Part shown: piece by piece, positions 52,757 through 60,594 of the stretch | Layout of the letters: each line of letters starts with the position of its first letter | Position numbering within the stretch: the first letter of the stretch is position 1 | NCBI RefSeq assembly: GCF_025486315.1 | Contig: NZ_JAOOPY010000005.1 | Span: 54,001-118,000, forward strand | Reading direction: 5' to 3' | DNA length: 64,000 nt | From: Variovorax sp. N23 | GTDB lineage: Bacteria; Pseudomonadota; Gammaproteobacteria; Burkholderiales; Burkholderiaceae_C | Notes under the pieces: model-generated | Told to the model about the DNA's origin: nothing | Database searches by the model: none | What the model saw: the letters and a program-made list of their open reading frames with translations, nothing else | Position numbers and translations under genes: made by a program

Positions 52757-53112
52757 GCTCCACCGCCTTTCAGATCGGCGCGGCACAGCTCGGGCCAGGC
52801 CCGCGCCGTGACGACCAGGTTTTCGTTATCCGCGCACCAGTCTCTTCTGAACTGCTCCGCGTCGAACTCAATTGGAATGCCGTGGAAGTTCACCGTCAGC
52901 ATGGGACGAGCGCCGATGCTGGCCCATTCGCCGGGCTCGACACTCACGGCTTCCATCTGATCGCCGGGCAGCGCCAACACCTCCATGAACCCGCCGCACA
53001 GCTGAAGCCGTTCCATGCGCCGCTTCTGCTCCGCTCCCCTGTCCTCCGGCCGCAGCGCGGATTGGCAGCCGCCTCCAGTGGGGAGGGCTGCGATTTTGGT
53101 GAGGTTGTTCAT
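52753..53112 (-). CDS. hypothetical phage protein (119 aa)
   Basis: The 119-residue protein begins MNNLTKIAALPTGGGCQSAL and has a central beta-like section (MEVLALPGDQMEAVSVEPGE, WASIGARPMLTVNFHGIPIE) and a helical end. It overlaps the Q-like gene by 4 bp (TTGA). No family is recognised. It may be a small early regulator or inhibitor. Confidence 0.7.
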   Translation of the reverse strand: MNNLTKIAALPTGGGCQSALRPEDRGAEQKRRMERLQLCGGFMEVLALPGDQMEAVSVEPGEWASIGARPMLTVNFHGIPIEFDAEQFRRDWCADNENLVVTARAWPELCRADLKGGGA

Positions 53113-53123
53113 CTCGGGCTCCT

Positions 53124-53453
53124 TCACATGAAACGGGTGACGATCCAGCCGATGAGCAGCGCGATGGCCGGCGAAAAGATCAATTGAGCGATCGCTATCC
53201 CCCAGTCGAAATCCTCTTTTTTCTTCGCTGAACGTTCGGTGAGGAAGCCGATAACGAGCGCGAGGCCGATCGCCAGCGGCACCGTGAGGCCGGGCAGCCC
53301 GAATGCTGGGACCATGAACCATCCCCACAGGATGGAGAGCACGTAGCCGCGCCAGGTCGCGGATGCCGCGATCAGTAGGATCACGCCGGGAACCACCAGG
53401 ACCAGGCCGGCGATGGGCTTGAGGATGTCGTCGAGTGCGGTGTCGGTTTTCAT
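53124..53453 (-). CDS. integral membrane protein in early operon (109 aa)
   Basis: The 109-residue protein has three predicted membrane helices (PIAGLVLVVPGVILLIAASA, FMVPAFGLPGLTVPLAIGLA, LIFSPAIALLIGWIVTRFM) and a charged loop with ERSAKKKEDFD. An early-region membrane protein could act in superinfection exclusion or lysis control. No family is recognised. The start at 53453 overlaps the stop of the next gene. Confidence 0.65.
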   Translation of the reverse strand: MKTDTALDDILKPIAGLVLVVPGVILLIAASATWRGYVLSILWGWFMVPAFGLPGLTVPLAIGLALVIGFLTERSAKKKEDFDWGIAIAQLIFSPAIALLIGWIVTRFM

Positions 53454-53902
53454 GCTGCAGGTGCTCCTTGGGTGGATGGGGATGCGGGGATCAGCGCCAG
53501 GAAGTCGCTGAGGTGGATGTGCTGGGTCTTCATGCGCAGCTTCAGGTCGCAGGCGGCGTTGATCAGGGAGCGCCGCTCGAGCGCCGGGATCAGCCGCTCG
53601 CACGCCTCCAGGCCGCTGACGATGGACTGGCGGCGCGCATCGGGGATCGCTTCCTCGCCGGCCTGGTCATGCACGGCATTCACGGCGCCGCGGATCACAC
53701 GGATCTCGGGCAGGTCGTGGCTGACGCCCTCCTCCAGTGCTGCGCCGAGCACCACGTACATGACGCGGCCGGCGGCGTCGACCATGCCTTCGGAGTTGTC
53801 GCCGTACAGCGCCTGGATCTGCGCAGTGACAGCGGTCTGGTGCCAGTCGCGCTCCACCAGGGCGCGCTCGATCAGGCTGAGGCGGGGCTGGCGGCGCTTC
53901 AC
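53450..53902 (-). CDS. hypothetical phage protein (150 aa)
   Basis: The 150-residue mostly helical protein begins MKRRQPRLSLIERALVERDW and includes RVMYVVLGAALEEGVSHDLP. It ends LALIPASPSTQGAPAA. It has no membrane segment or clear motif. ATGA-type overlaps with both neighbours support expression within the early operon. The function is unknown. Confidence 0.7.
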   Translation of the reverse strand: MKRRQPRLSLIERALVERDWHQTAVTAQIQALYGDNSEGMVDAAGRVMYVVLGAALEEGVSHDLPEIRVIRGAVNAVHDQAGEEAIPDARRQSIVSGLEACERLIPALERRSLINAACDLKLRMKTQHIHLSDFLALIPASPSTQGAPAA

Positions 53903-54180
53903 GGCTGCGGCTCCGTGTCGAGGTCGACGGCCACCACGGGGACCATGCGCATCTCACCGGTGCGCCGGTCGCCCACCACAGCCACAGACTGCTTTCCGCG
54001 CACGAACTCGCCGCCCTGGAACTGGCCACCGCAGCAGATGCAGTACCAGACGCCGGGCCATGCGCGAGCGCCGCGCTTGTGCCCGACCTCGGCACACTTC
54101 TTGTCGGCCAAACGGCTGGCGACTTGCTGCCAGTGCTGCACTCGGCTGCGGGCGTGGGCGAGGTCTTGGTCGATGCTCAT
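53899..54180 (-). CDS. small Cys-containing phage protein (93 aa)
   Basis: The 93-residue protein begins MSIDQDLAHARSRVQHWQQV and contains KKCAEVGH and WYCICCGGQF, possibly a small zinc-binding site. The first 30 residues look helical and coiled. It overlaps neighbours by 4 bp at both ends. No family is recognised. Confidence 0.65.
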   Translation of the reverse strand: MSIDQDLAHARSRVQHWQQVASRLADKKCAEVGHKRGARAWPGVWYCICCGGQFQGGEFVRGKQSVAVVGDRRTGEMRMVPVVAVDLDTEPQP

Positions 54181-54518
54181 GCCGGTACTGCCTCGCGCGG
54201 CGCAGGCAGGCGCAGCAGGGTTTCGTCGACAGCATCGGCTCCGGGGTCGCGGATCGGGCGAAGGTTCCGGTCAGGCACTGGCGAAAACCGGGTCGGCCGC
54301 GTTCCAACCGCCTCGCCGCCCAGACCGACATTCGCCTCGACCGGATTGGCGAACTCACACACCCAGTAGCTGGCCGAAACCTCGAAGTGCAAATACCCGT
54401 CCGGCAGGCGAAAGCGTTGCCCAATAGGCGCGGCGTAAAGCACCGTTACGATGCGATCAATGAGATTCGGATTGCTGGTGCGGACGATGGCCGCGAGGTC
54501 GCCAGGCTTGCAGTTCAT
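54177..54518 (-). CDS. hypothetical phage protein (113 aa)
   Basis: The 113-residue protein begins MNCKPGDLAAIVRTSNPNLI, followed by DRIVTVLYAAPIGQRFRLPD. This resembles small beta-barrel phage proteins of unknown role that begin with CKPGDLA. The C-terminal half has a Gly/Arg/Pro-rich tail. It overlaps the Ref-like nuclease gene by 4 bp. Confidence 0.68.
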   Translation of the reverse strand: MNCKPGDLAAIVRTSNPNLIDRIVTVLYAAPIGQRFRLPDGYLHFEVSASYWVCEFANPVEANVGLGGEAVGTRPTRFSPVPDRNLRPIRDPGADAVDETLLRLPAPREAVPA

Positions 54519-54997
54519 GAGGTCTCCAGTTGCCCAACGGGCGTTGCGTTGAGGGGGGCTTCCCAGAGTGGAAGGTTGGCCGGCCAGAGCCCCATGGCGC
54601 TGATCTGCCGGCGGGTGTCGGCGCCCCATGCCGGCTCTATGGCGCGGCGGGCGGCCTTGGTCATCAGCGCGTGCTGATCGAACTGCGGGTGGCAGCCGCG
54701 CACGCCGGGGCGGTCGCAACAGAGCGGGAAGCACAGGCGGTCATCGGTCTTGGTGCCGGTGCCCTTCCCGGTGTTCGGGTGCGCGGCTTGGCTGTAGCCG
54801 TCGACGCCGCACAGCTTGCAGGGCAGCAGCGCAACGAGGCGGCGGTAGCCCTCATGGCGGCACACGTCCATCTTTGCAATTGGCGCGACGACTTGTGAAG
54901 ATGCGTAGGTGCCGCGCTGCTGCCCGGCCGGGATCGGCGCCGGGAACACGCGCGCCGGGCGCTCGTAGGTCTTGCCGGAGAAACCGGTGCGCTTCAT
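54515..54997 (-). CDS. Ref-like / DUF968-type HNH nuclease (160 aa)
   Basis: The 160-residue protein has a Cys pair in CKLCGVDGYSQAAHPNTGKG and continues with TGTKTDDRLCFPLCCDRPGV. GCHPQFDQHALMTKAARRA then follows. The AAH, LCC and GCHPQFDQ pattern matches recombination-associated HNH nucleases like P1 Ref and DUF968 proteins. It sits next to NinB, in the phage recombination segment. It may help RecA- or Red-type recombination of phage DNA. Confidence 0.8.
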   Translation of the reverse strand: MKRTGFSGKTYERPARVFPAPIPAGQQRGTYASSQVVAPIAKMDVCRHEGYRRLVALLPCKLCGVDGYSQAAHPNTGKGTGTKTDDRLCFPLCCDRPGVRGCHPQFDQHALMTKAARRAIEPAWGADTRRQISAMGLWPANLPLWEAPLNATPVGQLETS

Positions 54998-55461
54998 GGC
55001 TGCGGTCCCCACGATTTCGGCGACCGAAACGTCACGCCGTGCTCGATGCCGAACGCATTGAGCCAGTGGATGAAGGCTGCTGCCAACTTGACCGACAGCG
55101 TGCGGGTCTGGTTGCCAAGCAGGACGGTTTCCCCGCGCAGCCCGCGGCCCATGCGCAGATCGCCGAGGCGCGCCCATTCGTCCATCAGGTCCGGGTCGCG
55201 CACCGTGTCGATCTTGAAAGCGCTCAGCAGGATTCGCTTCGCGTCGTCCTCGTCGGCCAGGTCACCGCCGATGTGCTCGGCGATCTGTCCGATCAGCGCG
55301 TGGAAGTGGGCGTTCTGCTCGTCGCGCCGGGTCTCGTCGCGCACGGTGAGGCGCAGCCGGTGACCGTTCGATGTCGGATGCTTCACATGGTCGCGGTACA
55401 TCGCCGCCATGGCCGCCTTGGCCTGTTCTGGGTCGATCAGCGGGACAGAGCGCGGCGTCAT
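54994..55461 (-). CDS. NinB-family recombination protein
   Basis: The 155-residue protein contains TRRDEQNAHFHALIGQIAEH, DEDDAKRILLSAFKIDTVRD and LAAAFIHWLNAFGIEHGVTF, the signature pattern of NinB (Orf). NinB proteins bind single-stranded DNA and help recombination mediators. The ATG at 55461 overlaps the preceding stop. The neighbours are a Ref-like nuclease and a zinc-finger gene. Confidence 0.85.
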   Translation of the reverse strand: MTPRSVPLIDPEQAKAAMAAMYRDHVKHPTSNGHRLRLTVRDETRRDEQNAHFHALIGQIAEHIGGDLADEDDAKRILLSAFKIDTVRDPDLMDEWARLGDLRMGRGLRGETVLLGNQTRTLSVKLAAAFIHWLNAFGIEHGVTFRSPKSWGPQP

Positions 55462-55643
55462 GAGGCGGCCCCTTGGAACAGATCCACCTGCCGCGGGTCG
55501 ACGTACTGCTCGGCTCCCTCCGACTTCCCATGCTTGCGCGCCACGTGGCCCACGACGATCTGGGCACAGCGTGCGCCCAGGGTCATGCCCGCCAGGTGCA
55601 CCGGGTGCAGGACGGGGCGGCGGCAGCGCGCGCAGCGGGTCAT
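55458..55643 (-). CDS. small zinc-finger phage protein (61 aa)
   Basis: The 61-residue protein begins MTRCARCRRPVLHPVHLAGM and has Cys-Cys and Cys-His spacing suited to one zinc ion (CARC, HPVH, RCAQ). It resembles small phage DUF6011-like proteins. ATGA overlaps with both neighbours indicate coupled translation. The function is unknown. Confidence 0.7.
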   Translation of the reverse strand: MTRCARCRRPVLHPVHLAGMTLGARCAQIVVGHVARKHGKSEGAEQYVDPRQVDLFQGAAS

Positions 55644-55981
55644 TCGAAAGACTCCTCAGCCCAGCCGCCGCCGTCCTTCTTCGCCCGCACCTTGAACGCC
55701 TTGAAGCGGAACGGGTACAGGTCGGCCGCGATCTTGATCTTGGCGCGCGCGTCGTCTTGCCAGAAGCCCTTCACCTCGTGGCACTCAATCACGCCGTCGG
55801 CCGCCATGACCGCAAAGTCAGGCGTGTAGAACGTGTTGTCGGCCAGGCGCAGCTTCAGGCCCTCGAACTTGCGCCAGAGGATCTGCCCGGCGTGCTGCAT
55901 CAGGGCAAGGTGCGCGTCGTACGCCGCCTCGCTCTTGTTCATGGCGCCAACCTTCAGGCGGCCGAGGGCGAAGTTCTTCAT
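55640..55981 (-). CDS. DUF1064-family PD-(D/E)XK-type phage nuclease
   Basis: The 113-residue protein has EAAYDAHLALMQHAGQILWR, FYTPDFAVMAADGVIECHEV and KGFWQDDARAKIKIAADLYP. The PDF, Glu and EVKG residues match the PD-(D/E)XK nuclease core of DUF1064. The family may act as a structure-specific nuclease or Holliday-junction enzyme in phages. The ATG at 55981 overlaps the DUF4406 stop. Confidence 0.85.
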   Translation of the reverse strand: MKNFALGRLKVGAMNKSEAAYDAHLALMQHAGQILWRKFEGLKLRLADNTFYTPDFAVMAADGVIECHEVKGFWQDDARAKIKIAADLYPFRFKAFKVRAKKDGGGWAEESFE

Positions 55982-56436
55982 GCAGGCGCACCCGAAATGA
56001 TCAGGCCGAGCTCGACGGCAATCCACCGCTCCATGCAGGCACCGCGCGACGTTGACCAGCCGCGCAGCAGGTGGATTTCGTCGCAGCGCACCAGCTGCGC
56101 GATGGCCATGCGCATGTAGCCCTCCCAGCTTCCGCACGCTGGCGCGGGGTTCTCGGCAGGGTTCTCCACCGTGTAGCCGAGCTGGCGCAGCGATGCGGCC
56201 ACACGGTTGAATTCGGGATAGTTCAGGTCCGGCTCGCCGGTCATTTTCCCGGCGACGTAGATGCGGGTGACGGCTTCATTGCGAGCGCGAGCAGCGCCGG
56301 CAATTCCGCCATCTCCGGCTCCTGCGCCAACTCCTTCGCCCGGTGCCAGCAGTACGCCTTCCAGTTCGCCGTGAACGGCGGTGCCAGCAGCCGCAGCAGA
56401 TGTTCCAGTTCGCACTTCGTTCGCTCGTTCATTCAT
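55978..56436 (-). CDS. DUF4406-domain protein, start uncertain
   Basis: Residues coded by 55978-56268 form the DUF4406 core (TRIYVAGKMTGEPDLNYPEF, then MRMAIAQLVRCDEIHLLRGW), a nucleoside-deoxyribosyltransferase-like fold. The family normally starts at the TRIYVAGKMTG segment, but no ATG, GTG or TTG lies there. The first good start is ATG 56436, which would add an extension of about 56 residues. That extension covers the 63-aa gene in another frame. Either the extension is real or a non-standard start is used. Confidence 0.65.
   Translation of the reverse strand: MNERANEVRTGTSAAAAGTAVHGELEGVLLAPGEGVGAGAGDGGIAGAARARNEAVTRIYVAGKMTGEPDLNYPEFNRVAASLRQLGYTVENPAENPAPACGSWEGYMRMAIAQLVRCDEIHLLRGWSTSRGACMERWIAVELGLIISGAPA
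56241..56432 (-). CDS. small phage protein nested in the DUF4406 frame (63 aa)
   Basis: The 63-residue protein begins MNERTKCELEHLLRLLAPPF and continues TANWKAYCWHRAKELAQEPE, the pattern of a recurring small phage protein. Its ATG at 56432 lies 4 bases after the ATG at 56436 (ATGAATGA). AAAGGATCGTG precedes both. It ends inside the DUF4406 core, so the two frames overlap by about 30 bp of the core and the whole of its own length. Confidence 0.62.
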   Translation of the reverse strand: MNERTKCELEHLLRLLAPPFTANWKAYCWHRAKELAQEPEMAELPALLALAMKPSPASTSPGK

Positions 56437-56702
56437 CACGATCCTTTCAAGAGGAATGCACCTCTGGTCTAAACAACCCACCGAATTCCTGTCTTCCATG
56501 AACCCGAGCTGGACAGACTCAGCCTTCCCGGATGAGCCTTCACATGAACCGTCGCCGTGTTTCATGACCCGTCAGCCGTTCGACACAAGGGCGCTAACTT
56601 CGCCACCCTTTCCCCTGTTTCAGTGCCTATCCAACAGTAGGGGACTCACCCTGCGCCGCTGTTGTTGATCACCAACCAGCGCAGTGAGAAAGCAGTTCGC
56701 TG
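56437..56702. other. 266-bp spacer between primase and DUF4406 genes
   Basis: No well-supported gene was seen. On the minus strand it has a ribosome-binding-like AAAGGA just before 56436, and no terminator hairpin. Frames here lack start sites and resemble nothing. Confidence 0.35.
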
Positions 56703-57578
56703 CTACGGCACAGCCATCTCCATGCGGCGCGCTTCCATCAGCAAGGCGCACAGAGGCATCAGGCCGGCACGCTTATGCACGTCGTTGGCGTCTTCGCCTT
56801 CGATGGGGCTCATGCAGTACGGGAGGCTGGTTTCGCGGGCGGCCCGCTGGCCAGCACCGCTCTTGTCGTTGTCGGCGAACACCAGGCGCTTGCCCTTCGT
56901 GAGCAAGCTGGCGACATGCACCATGTTCGAGTCCGAGAAGCAGATCAGCACCGAAGCGTTGAGGCGCATTTGCTTGGCAGCGGCCTCGATAGACAGGCCG
57001 GTCGCGTAGCCCTCGCACAGCACCGTTTCTGGGGCGTTCTTGGGGCCGAGGCGGAGGACGGCGCCCTTTGCACGCATGCCGGGCACCATCTTCTTGTCCC
57101 ACTTCATTTCCTCGGGCATCCAGCGGATTAGCTGTGCCCCCTGAATCTCGTTCGTGGCAAGGTTGCGCATCGGCACGACAAGCGCACCATCTGGCGACAC
57201 CATGCCGTCGACCTTCGGCAGGCCCTTGCGGATGAGGTAGTCATGCGGGCCGGGCACTGTCGAGCGGATAAGCATGCTGGCGTGCAATGCAGCGTTCTCG
57301 TGCTTGCGGTCCTGCTCGGCAGCGGCAGCGCGGCGCTTGATGGCCCACGCGCGCTTTTCCTCTTCCGTCCATGCCTTAGCGTTCGGGTCTTCAAACCACT
57401 GAACGCGAGCCTCGCCGGACCAGTTGAAGACCCAGCCGCGGTCACCGTCCCAAAAATACGCGCCGTTCGTGCTACGTGGCTTGTCGGTCGTCGGGCAGCG
57501 CTTGATCTTGTCGCTGGCGTACAGCCGGCTCGGGTCGATCTCGACGCCATGGGCACGGGCGAAGTCGATGAAGTTCAT
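56703..57578 (-). CDS. Toprim-domain primase-like protein
   Basis: The 291-residue protein starts MNFIDFARAHGVEIDPSRLY. A zinc-less N-terminal part contains KRCPTTDKPRSTNGAYFWDG. The Toprim domain shows ETVLCEGYATGLSIEAA, with the first acidic residue, and LVFADNDKSGAGQRAARETS, with the DxD pair. It probably primes phage DNA synthesis together with the adjacent helicase. Its start overlaps the helicase stop by 4 bp. Confidence 0.88.
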   Translation of the reverse strand: MNFIDFARAHGVEIDPSRLYASDKIKRCPTTDKPRSTNGAYFWDGDRGWVFNWSGEARVQWFEDPNAKAWTEEEKRAWAIKRRAAAAEQDRKHENAALHASMLIRSTVPGPHDYLIRKGLPKVDGMVSPDGALVVPMRNLATNEIQGAQLIRWMPEEMKWDKKMVPGMRAKGAVLRLGPKNAPETVLCEGYATGLSIEAAAKQMRLNASVLICFSDSNMVHVASLLTKGKRLVFADNDKSGAGQRAARETSLPYCMSPIEGEDANDVHKRAGLMPLCALLMEARRMEMAVP

Positions 57579-59116
57579 GCCGGCACCGCCTGCTTCGACT
57601 TCTGCTGCGCCTTGACCCATGCGATGGTCTTAGCCTTGATCTTGTTCAGCACCGGGCGAGTGATTTCAGCGCCGGGCGTGTTGTCGATGTGCCAGCCGCG
57701 CGGCGGGAACTGTCCGACGATGTCATTGAAGATGTGCGCCGCCCTACCCTGCATGGTTGCCGGGTTGCCGTGCGACCGCGCGTAGGCGCATGCCTGTTGC
57801 CAGAGGTGTTCGTAGTTGTCGGCTGCGCGCGCCTTGCCGATGGTCACTTCGCGCATGTGGCCGGGAATCTGCTCGACCAGCGACGTGTTGACGATCTCGA
57901 AGCCGCAGGACATGCAGCGCTTGGCGAAAGGCTTGTAGCCACACGATGGGCAACCGTTCTTCTCACCCTCTTCCGGCTCTTTACGCACCGCCTTGTCGAG
58001 CGTCTCGCCCATGTCCAGCACGTCCAGACCGTCGAAGAAGATCGCGGTGTAGTCCTCGGCGAAGCGCAAGATGTTCCCGCTGTGATCCAGCAGGATGCAA
58101 TCCTTCTTGCCGGTCTCAGGCGATGCGCGCAGGCCACGGCCCCACATCTGGATTGCGGTCGACAGCGACTTGCGCAGCGGCCGGCAGTCGACAACGCAGC
58201 CCACATCCGGCACGTCGAAGCCCTTGGCTAGCGCTTCCACACTGATCAGCACGCGCAGGATGGAATCGGGCTTGCGGTATTCCTTGAGAAGGTTCAGCCG
58301 CTCGGCTTCGTTCGTGTCCGAAGTGAAGACCGATGCCATGACGCCAGCGTTCACGAACTGCCGGCACAGCTCTTCGCAATGGGCGATCGTCGCGCCAAAC
58401 ACGATGGTCTTGCGGCCTTCGCCGTACTTGATCCATTCGGCCACCACGTCGCCGATGATTTCCATGCCGCGCTCTTCGGCCGCGCTGTCAGCCCACTCGC
58501 CGCTGCTCTTGGTCTTTGCGCCTTCCATGTTCGGGCGGGTGCACGAATAGACCTTCATCGGCACCAGCACGCCCGACTGCGTCAGTTCGTTCATGGTGGT
58601 CGCGTTGACCAGGCGGGAGAAGATCTTGCCCAGGCCAGTGGAGAACGGCGTGGCCGACAGACCGATGACTGCGGCCTTGCACGTAGCGACATGCTCGACC
58701 CATGCGTCATGCTTGGTATGCGCTTCGTCAACGATGATCACATCGGCTTCGGGCCACTGCCGGCGCGCGAGCGTCTGCGCGCTGGCGATCTGGAAAGGCT
58801 TGCTGTAGTCGGTGCGCCAGTGGTCCGCTTGGATGATCCCGTGGGCACTGAGGCCGTACCGGTCGGCCGTCGCGCTGGTCTGGTCGATCAGTGTTCGACG
58901 GTCGCACACGAACAGAGCGCGCTTGCCCTTAGCGAGCGCTTCGTGCGCGATGCGCAGACCAAGGTAGGTTTTCCCGGAGCCGGTGGGGCTCATCAGGATC
59001 TGATTCTTGTGGCCGTCGCGCAGACCTTGCCGAAGCGCTTCATGCGCGTCGACTTGGAACGGGCGCGGCTCGGGGAAACGCGCGTTGCCGTAGTTCGGCG
59101 CGAAGAGGTCAGACAT
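57575..59116 (-). CDS. SF2 DEAD/DEAH-box helicase
   Basis: The 513-residue helicase has Walker A (LMSPTGSGKTYLGLRIAHEA), DEAH box (VIIVDEAHTKHD), motif III (GLSATPF), and motifs V/VI (LAKGFDVPDVGCVVD, IQMWGRGLRASPETGKKDC). It continues past residue 400 with a four-Cys zinc site (GCPSCGYKPFAKRCMSCGFE). Its match is to the SSL2/RecQ-like phage replication helicases rather than DnaB. It overlaps the ParB-like gene by 8 bp. Confidence 0.9.
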   Translation of the reverse strand: MSDLFAPNYGNARFPEPRPFQVDAHEALRQGLRDGHKNQILMSPTGSGKTYLGLRIAHEALAKGKRALFVCDRRTLIDQTSATADRYGLSAHGIIQADHWRTDYSKPFQIASAQTLARRQWPEADVIIVDEAHTKHDAWVEHVATCKAAVIGLSATPFSTGLGKIFSRLVNATTMNELTQSGVLVPMKVYSCTRPNMEGAKTKSSGEWADSAAEERGMEIIGDVVAEWIKYGEGRKTIVFGATIAHCEELCRQFVNAGVMASVFTSDTNEAERLNLLKEYRKPDSILRVLISVEALAKGFDVPDVGCVVDCRPLRKSLSTAIQMWGRGLRASPETGKKDCILLDHSGNILRFAEDYTAIFFDGLDVLDMGETLDKAVRKEPEEGEKNGCPSCGYKPFAKRCMSCGFEIVNTSLVEQIPGHMREVTIGKARAADNYEHLWQQACAYARSHGNPATMQGRAAHIFNDIVGQFPPRGWHIDNTPGAEITRPVLNKIKAKTIAWVKAQQKSKQAVPA

Positions 59117-59918
59117 TTGCTGCCTCGGCCTTCGCCAGCTTGCGCTTGAGCCACTTCACGCGGTCGATCAGTTCGTTCGACCTGTTCATGTAGCCGTCGC
59201 GCGAAACCTTGACCACGGCCAGTTCGGCGCGAAGCTGGGCGTTCTCGGAAGCCAGCGCAGCCAGCTTGTCGTCGGCCTCAAGCAGCCGGGTCAGCGCTTC
59301 TACGTCCTGCTTCGCTTCCTCGACCGCCGCATCCATCTCTTCTTGCGAGGGGCCGAAGTACTCGACATCCTCGGGCTCCACCTTCACCGGCTTCGGTGCC
59401 TTGATGGCCTTGGCCTGCTCCTTGGCGGGAAGCTGGGCAATCTCGGCGGCGCGCTTGACGGAGATTTCGCCGGTCTTGACGGCCTCCTTCACCTTGGGCG
59501 CCGCCTTCTCCTGAACAACCTTGGCCTGCTTGATCGTGCGCTCGGAAACGCCCGCACGCTCTGCCATCTCAGCATTGGTGGAACCAGGCACCCGGTGCCC
59601 GGTTGAGGCAACCCGGCCAGAGTTTCTCCATGCAGACAGAGACACTTCGACCAGCGCCCAAGCCCCTGCCGTGACGTGGCGACGGTTCTTGTTCTTGGCC
59701 CTGACAAAATCGACTGGGTCCACGTCGCCCAGTTCAACCGTAGGGCACTCAGCCCCCACTTCATTCGCCGCAGTAAACCGGTGCCAGCCATCGATGACCA
59801 TCCCTTGATATAGGGTGATCGGGTCTTGCACGCCGATGTTGGTGATGCTGTCCTTGAGCGCTTCAAACTCATCCGAAGCCATCGAGGGGAACGCTGACGA
59901 AAGTGGGTGCTGCTTCAT
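59109..59918 (-). CDS. ParB/Srx-like N-terminal domain protein with coiled-coil tail
   Basis: The 269-residue protein has a ParB/sulfiredoxin-like N-terminal part (MASDEFEALKDSITNIGVQD, YQGMVIDGWHRFTAANEVGA). A helix-turn-helix region follows (AEMAERAGVSERTIKQAKVV). The C-terminal 100 residues are helical and charged (ALTRLLEADDKLAALASENA), probably a coiled coil. In phages such proteins may act as replication or partition regulators or nucleases. It overlaps a short peptide gene upstream by 4 bp. Confidence 0.82.
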   Translation of the reverse strand: MKQHPLSSAFPSMASDEFEALKDSITNIGVQDPITLYQGMVIDGWHRFTAANEVGAECPTVELGDVDPVDFVRAKNKNRRHVTAGAWALVEVSLSAWRNSGRVASTGHRVPGSTNAEMAERAGVSERTIKQAKVVQEKAAPKVKEAVKTGEISVKRAAEIAQLPAKEQAKAIKAPKPVKVEPEDVEYFGPSQEEMDAAVEEAKQDVEALTRLLEADDKLAALASENAQLRAELAVVKVSRDGYMNRSNELIDRVKWLKRKLAKAEAANV

Positions 59919-60022
59919 TTCCAGGCTTTTCCTTTGTGGGCCATCACCCACGCCGCGCTCGTCCAGTTGCGATGAATCGCAAGCCAGTACAGAAACTCGA
60001 AGGCGTAGGTGATGCGGTTCAT
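59915..60022 (-). CDS. 35-aa peptide (membrane-amphipathic)
   Basis: The short gene encodes MNRITYAFEFLYWLAIHRNW followed by TSAAWVMAHKGKAWK. It has a hydrophobic/aromatic helix and a basic tail. It shares ATGA overlaps with both neighbours (60019 and 59918), which argues for real translation. Similar short peptides occur in other Burkholderiales phages. The role is unknown. Confidence 0.6.
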   Translation of the reverse strand: MNRITYAFEFLYWLAIHRNWTSAAWVMAHKGKAWK

Positions 60023-60369
60023 GCGACTGCCCTGGTAGCCGTGATCTCTTCAAGGACAGTCAACTTGGCGTGACTCGCGAGCCACTGAGACACCAGCGAA
60101 TTGCCGACGTAGAGCTCGAAGTCGGGGATGCGATGCGCTGGAAGGCTGCGGCGCTTCGGGCCGTCATCCTTAGCAAGCCAGTCACCGACGTGCTGCGCGA
60201 CAAACTGCATGTCGCGAGCCATATCAGCGATCTTTGCGCCCTTGATGCGCCGCAGCGCCCAGGCGGCTCGCACCGCTTCTCGATATGTTTTGCAGTAACG
60301 CACCCACTGTTCGGGTGCAACGGAAGGCGCGTCAACGCGCCCATACAGGGGGAACTCAAGCTGGTCCAT
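60019..60369 (-). CDS. early phage DNA-binding-like protein (116 aa)
   Basis: The 116-residue protein starts MDQLEFPLYGRVDAPSVAPE. It continues with RYCKTYREAVRAAWALRRIK and GAKIADMARDMQFVAQHVGD, then WLAKDDGPKRRSLPAHRIPD. The GAKIADMARDM... pattern looks like a helix-turn-helix. It may be an early activator or repressor of the replication operon. There is no typical HTH profile clear enough to name a family. Confidence 0.7.
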   Translation of the reverse strand: MDQLEFPLYGRVDAPSVAPEQWVRYCKTYREAVRAAWALRRIKGAKIADMARDMQFVAQHVGDWLAKDDGPKRRSLPAHRIPDFELYVGNSLVSQWLASHAKLTVLEEITATRAVA

Positions 60370-60594
60370 CAAGGTGCCTCTCGATAGAAAACTTTCAACG
60401 TCAAACCAGTCGCCCAACCAGTCGAGGCTGGACAAAAAATAGAGGCCATGACGACGCGAAAAATCACGACCTTTTTGATGTGCCCGGCCACCAACGGGAA
60501 TGCCTCGGGAGGCACCCCAGCGGCAAACACCGCCAGTGGAGGACACATCAGAAAAGACACGGATGAGGTGCATGAATGGCATTCGCTCTACGAC
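60370..60594. other. 225-bp spacer with a long inverted repeat
   Basis: No gene is supported on either strand, though long shadow frames cross it. The main feature is the nested imperfect inverted repeat at 60477-60549. The region probably includes a leader or promoter for the early genes to the left. Confidence 0.4.
60477..60549. repeat. nested imperfect inverted repeat upstream of early genes
   Basis: The outer arms GATGTG-n-CC-nn-CCAC (60477-60491) and GTGG-n-G-n-CACATC (60536-60549) pair with two mismatches. Inside is TGCCT-CGGG-AGGCA (60501-60514). The RNA could fold into a large stem-loop ahead of the leftward early genes. Confidence 0.5.
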
